From Pristionchus mayeri (Eukaryota > Nematoda > Chromadorea > Rhabditida > Neodiplogasteridae), in contig BTRK01000003.1 in the NCBI GenBank assembly GCA_036245805.1, positions 27,538,685 through 27,602,684 of the forward strand: DNA of 64,000 bases, written 5' to 3'. The position numbers and the translations under genes are program-made. Under the pieces are notes generated by a model that was given only the letters and a program-made list of their open reading frames with translations, had not been told where the DNA came from and did not search any database. Below, piece after piece: positions 38,001-50,493 of this stretch; positions within the stretch are counted from its first letter, which is position 1; each line of letters starts with the position of its first letter.

Positions 38001-41000
38001 GCCGGAAATCAGGGAGAAATACCTAGAAATGAGTGGGGTAGGATAGGAAGGGGGAGGCAAATATCGAGGAAATGCCAAGATCTTGCAGGAGAAACTGATT
38101 TTAGAAAAGAGGAACAATATAATGGAGTAAGATAGATATCGATCTGGTTGTGAGCGCATACAGTAATCCTCTCCTTGCAGTGACAGCGACTCCTCCCAAT
38201 CCCACGGAGGGCAGCAGCACTCCCCGTGCCACTCCAGCCACTGCGACTGCAGAGAAGAAGGTGGGGAAGGGATCAGCTGCATCATTGGTGAAATCTTAGG
38301 AAATAGATGAAACGAATACGATCGAGTTATTTCTTACGGTTTTTGTGATGGAGTATTTAGTAGGGGTGTAAATTCACAGCTGATGAAGATCTTGTGATTC
38401 TTCTCGAGATCTTTAAGAAGTGGTTTGAGGTGAATCTGGATGATCGTCTTTCGCAGTTGTTCGGATTGAAGAAGACGAAGAAGGAGGAGGAATCGAAGGA
38501 GATGAAACACGCGTACGTTGCAAACAGATATCTAGTAGTCTCAATCCCATTTTAAATAGTAAAATAGTGCAATCACGTTAGTGTCATAGTGATAAATAAG
38601 AATCTGAATAAGCGATGGCTCTGCCGTAGTTCCTTGATATATCTTTTGTTGTCTTCAGTTCGTCGGCGCCCTCGATCTCGATGATGGCTGCAGAACCAAG
38701 AATGAGGAACGACGATGTGAGATGATGCTTTAATATAACTCTATTACTGAGGTCACATTACTGGAATAGGTCATCTCCGTTGCTTCATAATGATTATGGA
38801 GTATGAATTTCGGGTGAATATAAAATCCTGAACAATTTCAACTCCTTTCGATAGTTGCAATTGTTTTCTTGGATGATCTTTGATCTTCCTTTCTCAGGAC
38901 ATGGAAATCGACGACGACGATATGGACGTTGCCTCGTCGTCATCTGAAGGAGCGAGAGGAGGAGGAACGATGATGATGGAGAGAAGAGAGGAACGAGAGA
39001 CGGAAGAGGAGAGAAGAATGAGGGAGGAGGCGGAGAGGAGAAAGAATGTACGGTAGACTAATATTGATGAACATAGGTGGGCGGGGGTTGAAGCTGGAAA
39101 TCGAAAACCGGGGGTGTTTAGAGTCAAAAGGAGAGGGGGTGATCGTAAATGATCGTTTTTGTGACAAAATTTTCCAAAACCGGGGGTGTTTCACAGCTGG
39201 CTTCGATGGTGCCCACCCATGATGGTGCCCACCTATGTTGATGAAGTACTTCGATTCTACGTGTATGAGAGGGGAGAGAAATTCTTCCGATGACGTCATC
39301 TTTCTCATTCAGGAGGAATTGGTGGAGATGATTACGAAGAAGACACTGGACAAGTTGGTGAAGGACCTCGAGCAGCAGGTCTCCAAGGATGTACAGAGGA
39401 AGGTGAGGAGTCACTCCTTCGTACTTGTTCGAGTTTATTTTGGGATAAGATGGGTAGACGTAGGTGTTAATTTTCAGCTATATATTTTGTAAAATGAGGC
39501 GTGTGATTGCAGTTGGAGACGACGGCGTTCCAAGTGCTCGAAGATTGGGAGAAACGACAGAAGAACGAAGAGGAAGAAAGGAAGAAACAAATGGTGAGAG
39601 AGGAAGGAGGTTGCGGATATTAGTAGTGTTTTATTCTTACTCTTGCTCATTTCATTCAAATCGAAGCATGCCACAAGAATGTGATGGTGTTACCTGAATT
39701 AATATGATTCGAAATTATTTTGTTTTCTGAGAGTGAGGGATGAAGTGGGCAGTAACTAATGGTGGATTGGTTGAGATCCGCGAGACACTGGCGAGTCGAG
39801 CAGCAGCACGATATGCATCTGCAGCCACTCCCAAGAAGGATCCCATGGAGGAGATGCTCGCTGCCAAGCTGTCAGTGGGGGGGGGAGGGGACTGCAAACC
39901 AAATATTTAAACATAATAGAAGATGCTTGTTGTGTTGGATTAAATATCTCTTAAACAGGAAGTCGCCTGAGGGACTTACTGGTGGAATCTCGAAGGTGTT
40001 CAGCTCGATCAATATAGTGAAGAGAAAGGTGCTGCACTCCCGGCCTATTGTATCCAAGTAATCGTCCTCGCTTGCAGAACCTTGCGGCGCCGTCGTTCTC
40101 TCGAGATGGCACTCCTGTCTCCAGAGACTCTCGCGGACAGTCGAGGAACAAGAGTGAGTGGAGGGAGGGAGAGAGAGAGAGGAACATAGGGATGACGTCA
40201 TCGAAGGAGTTCATTGCAGGTCGATCAGCCTCCCGCTCCAGTCGATCCAGCTCGAATGAGGATGAGAGAAGGAAGACGAGAACGAGTGAGTGAGGGTATA
40301 AGGATGAAATTGATAATCTACAGGGAAAGTGCCTACAATGTACTAGTTGTTTGTTCGAACAAGATGGTTCTCTCTCGGTTATGCTCTCCGAACGTGGGTG
40401 ATAATCATGGTTGGAGGGTCGACGACGGCGGATTCATCGGAAAGCGAGGAAGATGAAGTGAAGAAAGATGTGAAGAGAAGACCCAAGATGAGGAACATCG
40501 AGTCGAGGTTAGCAAAGAGAAGAGGTTACACAACTGTACCATGGACTTTTTGTGGTCACTGATTAGTTATAAGATATAAGATATTATGAAAATTACTTAT
40601 CCACCACATATTTTGCCTTTTTACCCCTTTTTTTTATCAGTACTGTGTGGTATGCCAATGAAATTCATAGTCATTTTCCCCTTTAAATAACTTCCATATT
40701 AATTTGCTTACCCAGTAACTCCCTTATTTCCAGCCAAGAGTCCTCTGGCTCTTCCTCCTCCTCCAATTCCTCTTCTGAGAGCGAGAGCAGCGAGAGCGAC
40801 GATGAGGAAGAGAAGGAGAACCAGAAGAGAAAGATCGGTGCGTACGGTAGTCGTCCAAGGAACCAACAATCGAGAGCTGACTATATTTCGATCACTGTAG
40901 ATGGATGAATTACAGTGTCTCCGATGGATGACGACGACTTCTCTCTGGATGTGGTAGGACTGGATGAGGATGAAGTGGAGAAGATTGAGAATGAAGTGAA

Positions 41001-44000
41001 GAAGGAGCGTTTGAGGTACGGTAGGAACAGATCGGCTATCGGTGACTGGCTTGATCAACCTTGTGCTTCTCAGTGCATCGTCGGGAGAGGATGCGGGACC
41101 GTCGACGCCGCCTGGAGTAGCAGCAGCTGCGACTGCTGCAGTGGCAGAAGAGGTGAAGAAGGAGGAGGTGGAGGGGGCGATGGATGGGCCTCGTCCATCC
41201 TCGTCTGCGATGGTGGCAGACTCCCTGTTGTCGGGTGTCTCCTGGTCTTCATCCATGCCCTCGGCATCTGAATTGGCTCGTCGTGCTGCACAGCGAGAGC
41301 TGATGCAGCATCAGCCATCGATGAGGCCGGATGCTCTCGGCTACGACCCCGTGAGATACGATCACCCCTACGTCCGTCAACTGGGGGTTAGTGAGAGAAT
41401 GAGAGAGATTGTGTGATGGAATGGAGGATGCAGAGAGAGGGAAGATGTGAGGGATGGCCGTGATCTACGAAGAAGGAAGTGGACGACCATCGGCCATCCC
41501 GTGCATGCTCCCCCCTGATGTAGTCGTGTGAGTGTACGTCCAGACTGTGAAGACCCCCATTCAATCGAGACCCCTTTTCACACGGACGGGTCTTCACAGT
41601 CTTTCTCTTCCCCTTGCTAACAAGTGCATGTCTTAACCGAACACTCTAACGATCCTAGCTGACTCCCTCTTGTTCTAGCCGAGATTACCAACCCTCACTC
41701 TGCCGAAGATCGATAACAAGATGCTTGGAATGATAATATGTGCATGAATAATGATGGCACTCTCTATGAAAAGTTGATAACATGTTGTGGACATGTTATA
41801 GCAAATTATGCCGCTGCACAAATTTATTATCACAACAATCTAGGCTTTTGCTTTTACATTGCACGATTTTTTTGCTAACTTTCGCTATTGGCATGGAAAT
41901 AGGGGTTACGGTATTGATCGTGGTAGGATGCTCTCTGATCGCTCGCTCACCTCTGCCCGAAGTGATCGTACACTGCCATGCGCATGTGTTGTATGGACCT
42001 TGGTTTGCTAATCCCTCAATCAATAAGTGGAAGGTTACGGTGCCCCTTCAGATTCCTGCTCCGATCCGAGAGGGTCGCTCAGTGCAGCCATTCGTGACTA
42101 AGGAGATGGCGCGTCCAGTGGATGCCACCATCACCAGGGTGAGGGAAAGCGAGAGAAAAGGGCGATGAGAGCATCTTACTGCGATGAATACCCTAACCCT
42201 TGTTAGGCATATTCATGAAATTTCAGACATTATAGTCTAAGTCCATATAAAACTAGGGACACAAACTTATAAGTTTTTGCGCTTGTAAAATGTAGATGTT
42301 GGAGAGATGAATGTGAGTATTGCAGGCAATTGCTCCTGCAGTGGCAGCGAGTGCCTCAGTCCCTCCCCCCTCCCTCCCCTCCTCCGTCCGATCGACCCCC
42401 GCGAAGAAGAAGAAGAAAGAGGACAAGGTGAGGGATGGGCAAGAAGGGTACTGCAACGAACAACGATTCCGAGACTTAGAAATAGACATGAATCTAAGAA
42501 AATGTACCTGGTCGACAATTAAAAGTGTTCAGTTGCCGAACGAGGTGCTGGCCCTTCTCTCCTCCGTTCCGGCTCCGAGGAGAAAGCCGAAGACCTTCCC
42601 ACCGAGGACTCGGGAACAGGAAGATCGAATCAGAGACTGCTTCAAGGTCAGTCCTCACTTCACGCATCCAATTGTAGTGGGATGTTCATGATGATAAAAT
42701 ATAATTCAATAATTATTGATTTTCAATAGATTAAATGCGTACTAATTTTTTGTCGCTAAAAGTTAAAACAAGATGGTGATGGGGGGGGGGTTCGTTCGAA
42801 CTGTCATGTTTCATGTTACCTCTGATATTTCAATACTTTACCTTAAGAATAGGCGAGCTAACAGAGTGATGACTAATGGTGAAATTATGGATTGCAGGCG
42901 GGAATGGACGAGGAGGACGAGAAGTACCTCAAGATTGCCCTGGCTGAGATGCAGAAGGACGGGGCGAGGCCGTTCGGAATCCCCCACGAAGTCCCCTTCG
43001 AGAGCCATCTCAGGGCGTACACTCCACTCGAATTGGTAAGTGAGGAGAAGGGGGCGGGAGGATGGGAGGAAAGTTCTGTGGGGTACTCAGTCGATGATAC
43101 TGTGGTATTCGACGGACTGAGATGGCACTTTCATGATTCGCTTGGAGAATTCCAGGGTTGCCTACTGTATTTCATGAGTGTTATTTTCAGAAGGATCCGG
43201 TCGGCGGCCGTCTCTACTTCGACGATCCCGATCTGGATGGTGAGTGATTGACGATGGAATCACTTCCCACTTCTATTTCGATGGTTGATGGAGATCCATC
43301 TTCATTGACAAAAGAAGTGGTTTTGAAGCCTTTAAAAGGATTGTAGGAATGTGTTCTTTACTGTAATTGTAAGTAGTGGTAGATGAGTGTTATGGTATGA
43401 GGATGCCCTCTCTATCCTTCTCTCTCAGGTGTCATCCCCCACTCGGAAGGATGCGCCCGCGCCCAAGGATTCTATCGACTGTCGACGAAGCAGAAGATCA
43501 GAATCATGCGAAGACCAGAGGCATTCCAGGACAAGACGGAGATAAACGAACGGGTGAGAGGGGGAAGGGAGGGGCACGGTAGTGGTGAGTAGGTCAATGG
43601 GCGAATGTCGTGTTGAGAGAGGGAGGGGCGGTAATTGATGGTTTTCCTCCCAGGACGAGGTGGTCACTCGCCATCAAGTGCAGGCACAGAAGGAGCAACG
43701 ATCCATGAATCGACGGCGAGTATTTTGTTTTCATTTTACAAAAAAAACAAGACTTTTTATTCTCGCTTCCGGTATGCCCTGTTGATGTACCACTGGCGAT
43801 AGCACAGTGTAGATCCACAATATTCATGGTAAAACAACAATTGTATCGATTGCAGACTTCAAACAATGGTGGACTCGAACCCCAATTCGGAGTTCTTCAA
43901 GGTGAACCAACTGAAGGTTCGTGACTGCTGCCATCAGAGTATTTCTTCATCGATTTCTCCCAATCAACAGTTATTCTCTTCAATCTCCTTCCTGTTTCAG

Positions 44001-44906
44001 TACCGCAAGAAGATGATAAAGTTCGCCCGTTCTCGCATTCACGGATGGGGATTGTACGCCCTCGAGCCAATTGCCCCCGACGATATGATCGTCGAGTACA
44101 TCGGACAGAAGGTGAGAAGGGCAGGGAAAGATACGGTAACTAGAGTGTAGTAGTGCTAAAGATGAAATGTGTAAATAATTGGATAGTGGTGATGCAATCT
44201 CATGGTGCTGCTGCAGATCCGTCCGATCGTGGCGGACGAGCGAGAGAAGGCGTACGAACGACGAGGAATCGGTAGCTCGTACCTCTTCAGAATCGACGAG
44301 GACGAAGTCAGTTGAGGATTGGATACTTGACTGGATATGCCCAGTGCAGCCACATCCATCTTGTGAAGTAGGATAGAGCGCGCGAAACGGGAACATTTCA
44401 TGCTATCGGAATTCTGTATTTGTTAAAACTTGTTCAGACGTTGAATGGTTACCTACGAATGTTCTGAATTCTAGCAACGCACGAAGGGTATTCTGGCATG
44501 CAAATTCATTCTCAATCGCAGGTGATTGATGCGACGCGTCAAGGCAACTTCGCCCGATTCATCAATCACTCGTGCCAGCCTAATTGCTACGCCAAGGTGA
44601 GTGAGCTGAGACTTGGTCTTTGATCTATGTCTGTTACTCTATATGGAAATAACCAATCGATATCTGCTCAGGTGGTGACAGTCGACAGCGACAAACGCAT
44701 CGTCATCTACAGCAAGTCGCTGATCCAGAAGGTGAGTTGCAGCTATTCCAATGCTTGACTTATCGCTATTTCTCACATTGAAGTGGAGTGAATGGTTGAT
44801 TGATGTGCAGGGAGACGAGATAACGTACGACTACAAGTTCCCCATCGAGGAGGACAAGATCGAATGTCTCTGTGGAGCACCGTCGTGCAGAGGAACCCTC
44901 AATTAG
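32052..44906 (+). CDS. set-2: SET1/SETD1-type histone H3-K4 methyltransferase (COMPASS catalytic subunit)
   Basis: Deposits H3K4 methylation in the nucleus as catalytic subunit of COMPASS. Exon 1 (32052-32516, 155 codons) is basic. Then [15 protein letters not shown] and [20 protein letters not shown] (33450 on) open the RRM, continuing through [20 protein letters not shown] and [20 protein letters not shown] to about 33924, then [19 protein letters not shown]. The middle is a long low-complexity stretch of Ser/Glu/Lys/Pro exons. N-SET starts near 42900 ([28 protein letters not shown]). The WDR5-binding Win motif GCARAQGFY is at 43449-43475. [20 protein letters not shown] (from about 44012), [30 protein letters not shown]; post-[16 protein letters not shown] ends at TAG 44906. 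Tandem R/H/C catalytic motifs are intact. More than 20 short introns, several with MITEs or hairpins. Exon 1 linkage is by phase only. Confidence 0.95.
37945..38092. repeat. MITE-like repeat in a SET1-gene intron, related to 55205-55366
   Basis: Bounded by GATCTTGGCATT (37945) and AATGCCAAGATC (near 38080). Shares with 55205-55366 the words TGTGGCCG.AAA, ATACCTAGAAAT.AGTGGG, TAGGA..GGAAGGG and CAAATATCGA.GAAAT in the same order. About 150 bp, non-coding. Confidence 0.7.
39071..39238. repeat. 168-bp MITE in a SET1-gene intron
   Basis: Terminal inverted repeats ACATAGGTGGGC (39071) and GCCCACCTATGT (ending 39238), flanked by TGATGA at 39065-39070 and 39239-39244, a likely 6-bp target duplication. 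The interior holds two copies of ACCGGGGGTGTTT and a doubled GATGGTGCCCACC. Not coding. Confidence 0.8.
41451..41500. repeat. Intronic hairpin (GGGATGGCCG stem)
   Basis: GGGATGGCCG at 41451-41460 pairs perfectly with CGGCCATCCC at 41491-41500 across a 30-base loop, inside a SET1-gene intron. Confidence 0.7.
41542..41602. repeat. Intronic hairpin (15-bp perfect stem)
   Basis: AGACTGTGAAGACCC (41542-41556) and GGGTCTTCACAGTCT (41588-41602) are exact complements around a 31-base loop, 40 bases after the hairpin at 41451. Confidence 0.75.
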
Positions 44907-45626
44907 AGTGACCTCCCTACCGTGTCACTTCCCCATCGTTGCCAGATAGAGTGTTCCTACCGTATCCCTTCTTGCTATCAGATTGTCTCCCCTATTACTT
45001 TTTTATCTCTATACGAGTCCACAGAACTTCCCCTGACACAAAGTGATTCTTTCCCCGAAAAGCGAAGAGCCCAGCTAATATTTCGTTCCCCGTGTATCAG
45101 TGTTTATAATCGGAGTGCATCATAACCTAGAAGGGTGCTTCCATTCCTTATATATCGATAGTATCTTGTTTTATCGAATGAGTTCGCTCCTGTCAAATAG
45201 TTGCCTTGCCCCTCTAGAAGAAGGTGCTACTGAGCTGGCATCTCTGATGACCCCCTTCCCCCTTGCATTTACCCCCTCAACATTCCCGATCTTATTAGGA
45301 GTAGCCTTTGAATCCCCGTCCTTGTTAGTGCAATAGCACGGTAGTCTACCTCACTCCCTCTTTCATAATCCAACTTTCACCTTTTCAAACTTACCCTTAC
45401 ACTCTCTTCACTTTCTCCAACTATCCTTTTGTAACCGAATCGTTAATGTTTCGTTATTTATTTATAAACTATCGGATTATTACTTAATTAGCCTTCATTA
45501 TTCAATTATTTTTACACTTAGTTTTCGATCTAATCCCTTGTATATTTCGTGCATCCATCACGCGTATACCAAACCCCCCGAACTCTGGCTAACTGTACAA
45601 CCAATGTTAATTAACAACTGTCCGCG

Positions 45627-45632
45627 AATAAA
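45627..45632 (+). terminator. AATAAA polyadenylation signal of the SET1-like gene
   Basis: AATAAA about 720 bases after the stop; implies a long, AT/C-rich 3' UTR unless an earlier variant signal is used. Confidence 0.45.
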
Positions 45633-45659
45633 CACGGCGATTGTTCCAAATCTGTGTTA

Positions 45660-46844
45660 GCTGACTGGTTTGTGCAATTGCACTGAGAAGGAGAGAGCAC
45701 ATCCTAATGTCCTGCCCAACCAGTCTGACGAGTGGCCTTTGAGATGGGGGAGATCTGCCTACCTCTCAATGGAGTAGCCATCTCCACGTTGAGGAACAAC
45801 TACTCTTTCTTCGCATTTCTTGTTTCTGGACTTCGATTTCCTATCACCGCTCAAGAATCCTCTATTTGGTAGTCCTCAGATTACTTCCGTTCTTTCTTTC
45901 CCTCTATGAAGTAAGTAAGGGTCTGGTTTCCTAACTCGCTTTTCCCTTCTTCTCGAGTCCATTCACTCCACTCCAAGTACATTGTAAACCTCGAGAGGTG
46001 AGTGCACTCATTCCGTGTGATACAGTGTACAGCACGCACTCTATTCGATCCATTCATATCTCGCTTGCGTTCCTCGAGAATTGACAAACCATTTTAGTGT
46101 ACTCGTGCAACTAAATTCTTCTGGCAAGAGGTATCGTGCCCCGCTGCAGTATCTGATCAAATATCGAAAATCGATTATCTCTGCGTATCACTTGATAGTC
46201 GCATGCTCATTTTCTCAATCGGACTTTCTTCTCCCCTTCTCTCTTTCACTTTCCCTCTCTCTCCTCATTCTCAGAAAGTTTGGCTATAGGCTTGACTGCC
46301 CTGAACGAGAGCCCCCGCACTATTCCCGCAGTGGATGAGATAGAATGGCATCTTAATGGGTTCGTTACGCAATCACATCTTGCTTGTATTCGAATGTTCT
46401 CTTTCCTTCGTCTAATAACTCATTCCTGTTCAATTTATTGTTTTTACAATCATTCTCAAGTTCTCGTGAAGAGAATTGCTTGTCTCATTAGCTCGAGATG
46501 ATTTCCCAAGCGTGAAAACTTTCGCTTTCATCTAGATGAGCCATGCCCCGAGGGCAAAAACTCGTTTGATTCTTGACGAAGAGTGACTCACTTTCTCTTG
46601 GCCCATTCAAGTACATGAATAACTGATTATCGATTGTACTCGCATTGTTTGGGTTTGATCTTGCCACTTCTCATCTCATTACAATCTCTCCGGTTCATGG
46701 AGTACTTCCATCCTCACTCTTTCCAATGTTCCCCCCACTCATTGTGAAACTCGTGATCGTTGATCTCTTGATGTACACTCTTCAAGGTCGTCATTATTGT
46801 GATCTTCGCGAATTTGTTCGTCACTTAGCTGAAGAATCTCAGAA
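45660..46844. other. Intergenic; no gene seen
   Basis: Between the SET1-like 3' end and the PGAP2-like start. Short open frames lack splice-linked motifs. Confidence 0.45.
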
Positions 46845-49355
46845 ATGGTGGAGATGGGAGACTCGGAAGCCTCTTCCTCCTCTTCCTCATGTGAATCGCA
46901 TCCAACTCCCATCAAAGTGCCCGCCAATAGGAAGGAGAATCGGATTCTCAAGGTAGACTGAAATAAAGGATGAAACAATGAGCTTCCAAATTGAAAATGT
47001 TTCGCCTCTGTTGGAAGTTTGCGGGTTTACTTTGAGCATGCACCTAAGAGAAAGAGAAGAAGACCTTTGCAATTCGATAGTCAATTGTCTTCCCCTATCG
47101 TAACACAACAAAGGCAATATCTCACCAAGATAAATTGGGTGGAAAGAAGAGGGAATGAAAAGGATTGGTTAGAAAATATCTGTATGCATTTTCAAAAAGT
47201 TCTCTCTGGCCGGGAATTGAACCCGGGTCTCGCACGTGACAGGCGCGGATACTAACCACTATACTACCAGAGACATGCAACGGCTTCTTGAACAATATAA
47301 TGTATTTCAACGAGTTTTACCTTTCACCGAATTTAAAAGTGAAGTAGAATTTGCAGAGTATCACAAAACTTCAATTTACATGATGAAACTCACCAGAACC
47401 TTGGTTGATCCCTGCTTGCAGGCTGGTCTGGTCGAGCCGAACAACACGGGAGACAGCTACGTGCAGCTGCCCCTCATCCTGCCCTCCCTCCTCTTCTCTG
47501 CCCTCTCACTCGCTACATTCGCTGCTGCCGTCGTCTTGGGATACATGTGAGGAAGCCTTAATTGAGACTAAAACGGCATTAAATTGTACTATTAAGAGTG
47601 TTCTGCATACCTAGAAAAAGTCCGAGAATGAAATTGGTTGAGGAATGACGTCATTCCAACAGAAGATCAGATGCGACGAGGAGTCCTCCTGGCGTACGGA
47701 TCGACCAGACTATCCTGCAATGTACGTCAGACTAAAGATGCTGAATTTACTGGAGAGTAGATTTATGTGCTTTTGCATCCATACATCTCGAGTTCGAAGT
47801 ATGTCGCAGTACGGACTTTCATTGCAGACCACATCTTCTTTCCCCGCGGGCGGCCTTCCCTCGATTCTGCTTCTTTTCGAGCGAAACTCATCGGGCAACA
47901 TACTGTTCCGGTTCGTGAAACATTCACTTTTCAAAGTAAAGGTATTTAAAACTTTAAACTAAAAAATCAATAATTTCTCCCTTCAGAATCGCTGTCTGCC
48001 TTCCCATCGTGCTGCGCATTTTCCAATCACTATCGATGAGGTAAAGATCGAAGATGTTACCTCTTTTCATTTGAAATTTTCAATATCCTCATCAGCTCTC
48101 GAGTACTTTCGAACATTGTCTGCATGCCAATTTCCTGCACCACCTTGTCTCATCCATTACATTCCAGACACATGGTGCGCGCCAAGCAGAAGTGTGGCGC
48201 TATTTTCGAGGTGGGATTCAGCAATCGATAGTTGATCGTTGACCTCTTGCTCCTCAGATGACGAGTGACGTCATGCCTGCGCTCACTGCAGTAGAATCAT
48301 TCTCCATCGCCCTCTTCTCCATTATGACCATCCACTCTGACTTCCCCGGTATTCCTCCCCTTCCCCTGATCTGCGAAGATTGAAGATGCACTTACTGAGC
48401 TTCCTTTTCCAGTGGCCAATCGCTTCGCCAAGTTATCGTTCGCCATCAGTGCCTCTCTGAACATGCTCGCCACGACTCTCGTCATATTCCACTTCAAGAG
48501 CAGGAGCAAAAACGTGAGTTTAAACGGGAAATCGATTCGAGTTCGGTTAACCTCAGATTGCGTAAGATGCGTGAAATTAGGTCATCTGCGGGTTAGAAGA
48601 TTGCTCAGTACGAATCCCCTTCTCTGATCTCATCTCAGTCAACCAACCCTCTCAGACTCAGGATAATGTCTCAGTGGGAGTGAAGATGGTGACTCTCTTC
48701 GTCTTCTGTTATCTCGCCCCTCAGTACTTCCACTACCATCACTCCCTCTCTCTGAAACCGATGTGCCACTCCTATCGTGAGTCCATTCCAGTCCAAATAC
48801 TGTATTCGATATCACGTATCCCAAGTCATTCTAATAATTGAGTGAGGCCCATTCATTCACGATCTGAATACCACTAATGTAGCTCGCAAGGGAAGTTCTA
48901 CATCGAGGCATTAGAGTATCCAACCAGCTAAGAGTGTTCTTCTCAGTTCCTCGGGTGTACGCAGTGATGGAGTACATCCTCCTCCTCTCGTACGCCCTCT
49001 TCCATCTCTCGTGGCTCATCGACATCCGACACCTCGTCTTCCTCTGCTATCCCAGGAGTTGCTCCGGTGAGGGAAGAGGGACAGATAATGCACCTTTCAG
49101 TTATACTCGATGTCTCGCTATTTTATTTGCACTTTTTGTCTTCGGTTGAACTGGATTTATGAAGTCGGTGCTTCCCTTTTTTGATTCGTGTTTAAATGCT
49201 CGATGAAATGGCGTTGTATTGCAGGCGAGTGCGAGCCCCTCGATCCTCTCAATTTCGTGCGAGGAGCGAAGAATGAACACTGCAGAGCATTCGAGGAGAG
49301 ACAATGGCAGAGGAGGAGAGAAGAGAGGATGGAGGAGGGAGAGGGGAGGATGTGA
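46845..49355 (+). CDS. PGAP2-like (Frag1/DRAM/Sfk1 family) multi-pass membrane protein
   Basis: Eleven exons close in frame: 46845-46952, 47422-47546, 47671-47725, 47828-47910, 47987-48040, 48168-48210, 48258-48348, 48413-48513, 48656-48776, 48947-49066, 49225-49355. The protein has a Ser-rich cytosolic start, then about six hydrophobic segments: LPLILPSLLFSALSLATFA, AVCLPIVLRIFQSL, SFSIALFSIMTIHS, LSFAISASLNMLATTLVIFH, VKMVTLFVFCYLAPQYF and YAVMEYILLLSYALFHLSWL. After the second-last segment comes the FHYHHSLSLKPMCHSYLPRV loop, and the arrangement resembles PGAP2 (Golgi/ER, GPI-anchor remodelling) with its Y/H-rich loop and AxxEY box before the final TM. Exon 1 is supported only by phase and has no conserved motif; the intron after it contains a tRNA on the other strand. 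Confidence 0.75.
47202..47273 (-). tRNA. tRNA-Asp (anticodon GTC)
   Basis: Read on the minus strand: acceptor TCTCTGG pairs with CCAGAGA, discriminator G; anticodon stem CGCGC/GTGCG with loop CTGTCAC (anticodon GTC); T arm CCGGG-TTCAATT-CCCGG; D-arm region TAGTATAGTGGTTAGTAT as in eukaryotic tRNA-Asp. 72 nt, no intron, no encoded CCA. It lies antisense in the first intron of the PGAP2-like gene. Confidence 0.96.
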
Positions 49356-49555
49356 GGGGGACACAACCATCCTAACGTAACCTAGCCTTCTTTCACCGGT
49401 TGTCCTCGCATATTGTTAGTATCGATGAAAGCTGTTTGATTTTTCTGGAATCTTTACTGTATACAATCAGATTATATGTAAATTGTGCCTTGCCTCTCTT
49501 GGTTACGAGTATGTAAAATGTATGAACATGTTGGTTGCGATTTTTATTACGAATC

Positions 49556-49561
49556 AATAAA
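49556..49561 (+). terminator. AATAAA polyadenylation signal of the PGAP2-like gene
   Basis: AATAAA 200 bases after the TGA at 49355. Confidence 0.6.
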
Positions 49562-49713
49562 AATGATAAAGAATGAGATTATTATATGATTGATCAACAT
49601 AAGTATTGCGGTAGTTTTGAAAGAATGTAATTTGATGGGCCTTGTCGCTGCATGAACAGCGGAACGATACTGTAGTCAAGAGGCATCCTACATGCAGCAG
49701 CACGACAGGATCA

Positions 49714-49781
49714 GAGTTGTCTGTAATCCATTTAAATTGTATTGCTGGAGTTGTCTGTAATCCATTTAAATTGTATTGCTT
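49714..49781. repeat. 34-bp tandem duplication (two copies)
   Basis: GAGTTGTCTGTAATCC and the following TTTAAATTGTATTGCT repeat exactly with a period of 34 bases. Confidence 0.9.
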
Positions 49782-49854
49782 TCATTTTCAATTTTTCCAA
49801 TCTATTGGGCGCTATTCGATATTTCGACGTTTTGCAACGAAACAAAGCGGTGAA

Positions 49855-50493
49855 TAGAGTGCGGAGATGAAGAGTGACGAGTGAGAGAACGGATGCAAAT
49901 TCAGATCATCTCTTCTTGAAGAGTGAGATGGAGCGGTGTATCTTCAAGAAAAGAGGGGTTCTCTTCTTGCAGAGAATTGGCAAAGATGTATGTTTCTCTA
50001 ATTTAGTTCGTTTTCTGTGGTTCAAATGATGTAAGCATTGGGGAGATGTGATTTACATACTGTGTCAAAGGCTGTCAACAAGGGAGTAGCAGGAAACACG
50101 CAACAATTCGACTCTCCGCAGGTCCATACTAGCTTAGTTGGGTTCTTGGGTCGGTCTGGGGACGTCAGGAAAGGGAGAAGAGCACCAAAAGGGTAAGGCA
50201 CGCATAATAGCATGAGAAAATAGAAGGGATCGTCCAATGGAGTCCAATCTGGACTTTGTTTTACGTGCGCATGGACAATGGAGGTGGGGACAATAATCTA
50301 GACGATGGTGGCTGCGCAATGCAAATAGGCTAACATAATGCGTCAAAAAGGTCATTTTATTTATTTTAAATTGTGTGAAAGAGCTCTGCTCTTCAAGAAG
50401 ACCATCTCGCTCTTCTTGAAGAGCTCGCCCATCCCTCCCTCTCTTCATCATTCGTCGTACACTCTTCCTTTTCCTCTTCATCTCCGCACTCTA
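49855..50493. mobile_element. hAT-type non-autonomous element (MITE), 639 bp
   Basis: Termini TAGAGTGCGGAGATGAAGAG (49855) and CTCTTCATCTCCGCACTCTA (ending 50493) are perfect 20-bp inverted repeats. They are flanked by GCGGTGAA (49847-49854) and GCGGTGAT (50494-50501), an 8-bp target duplication with one mismatch. TAGNG-type ends and 8-bp duplications are characteristic of hAT. Sub-terminal CTTCTTGAAGAG palindromes occur on both sides. No transposase. Confidence 0.9.

Noticed and set aside
40708..41256. 182-residue minus-strand open frame
   Set aside because: Antisense to acidic/Ser-rich SET1-gene exons; low complexity, no start context or conserved motif.
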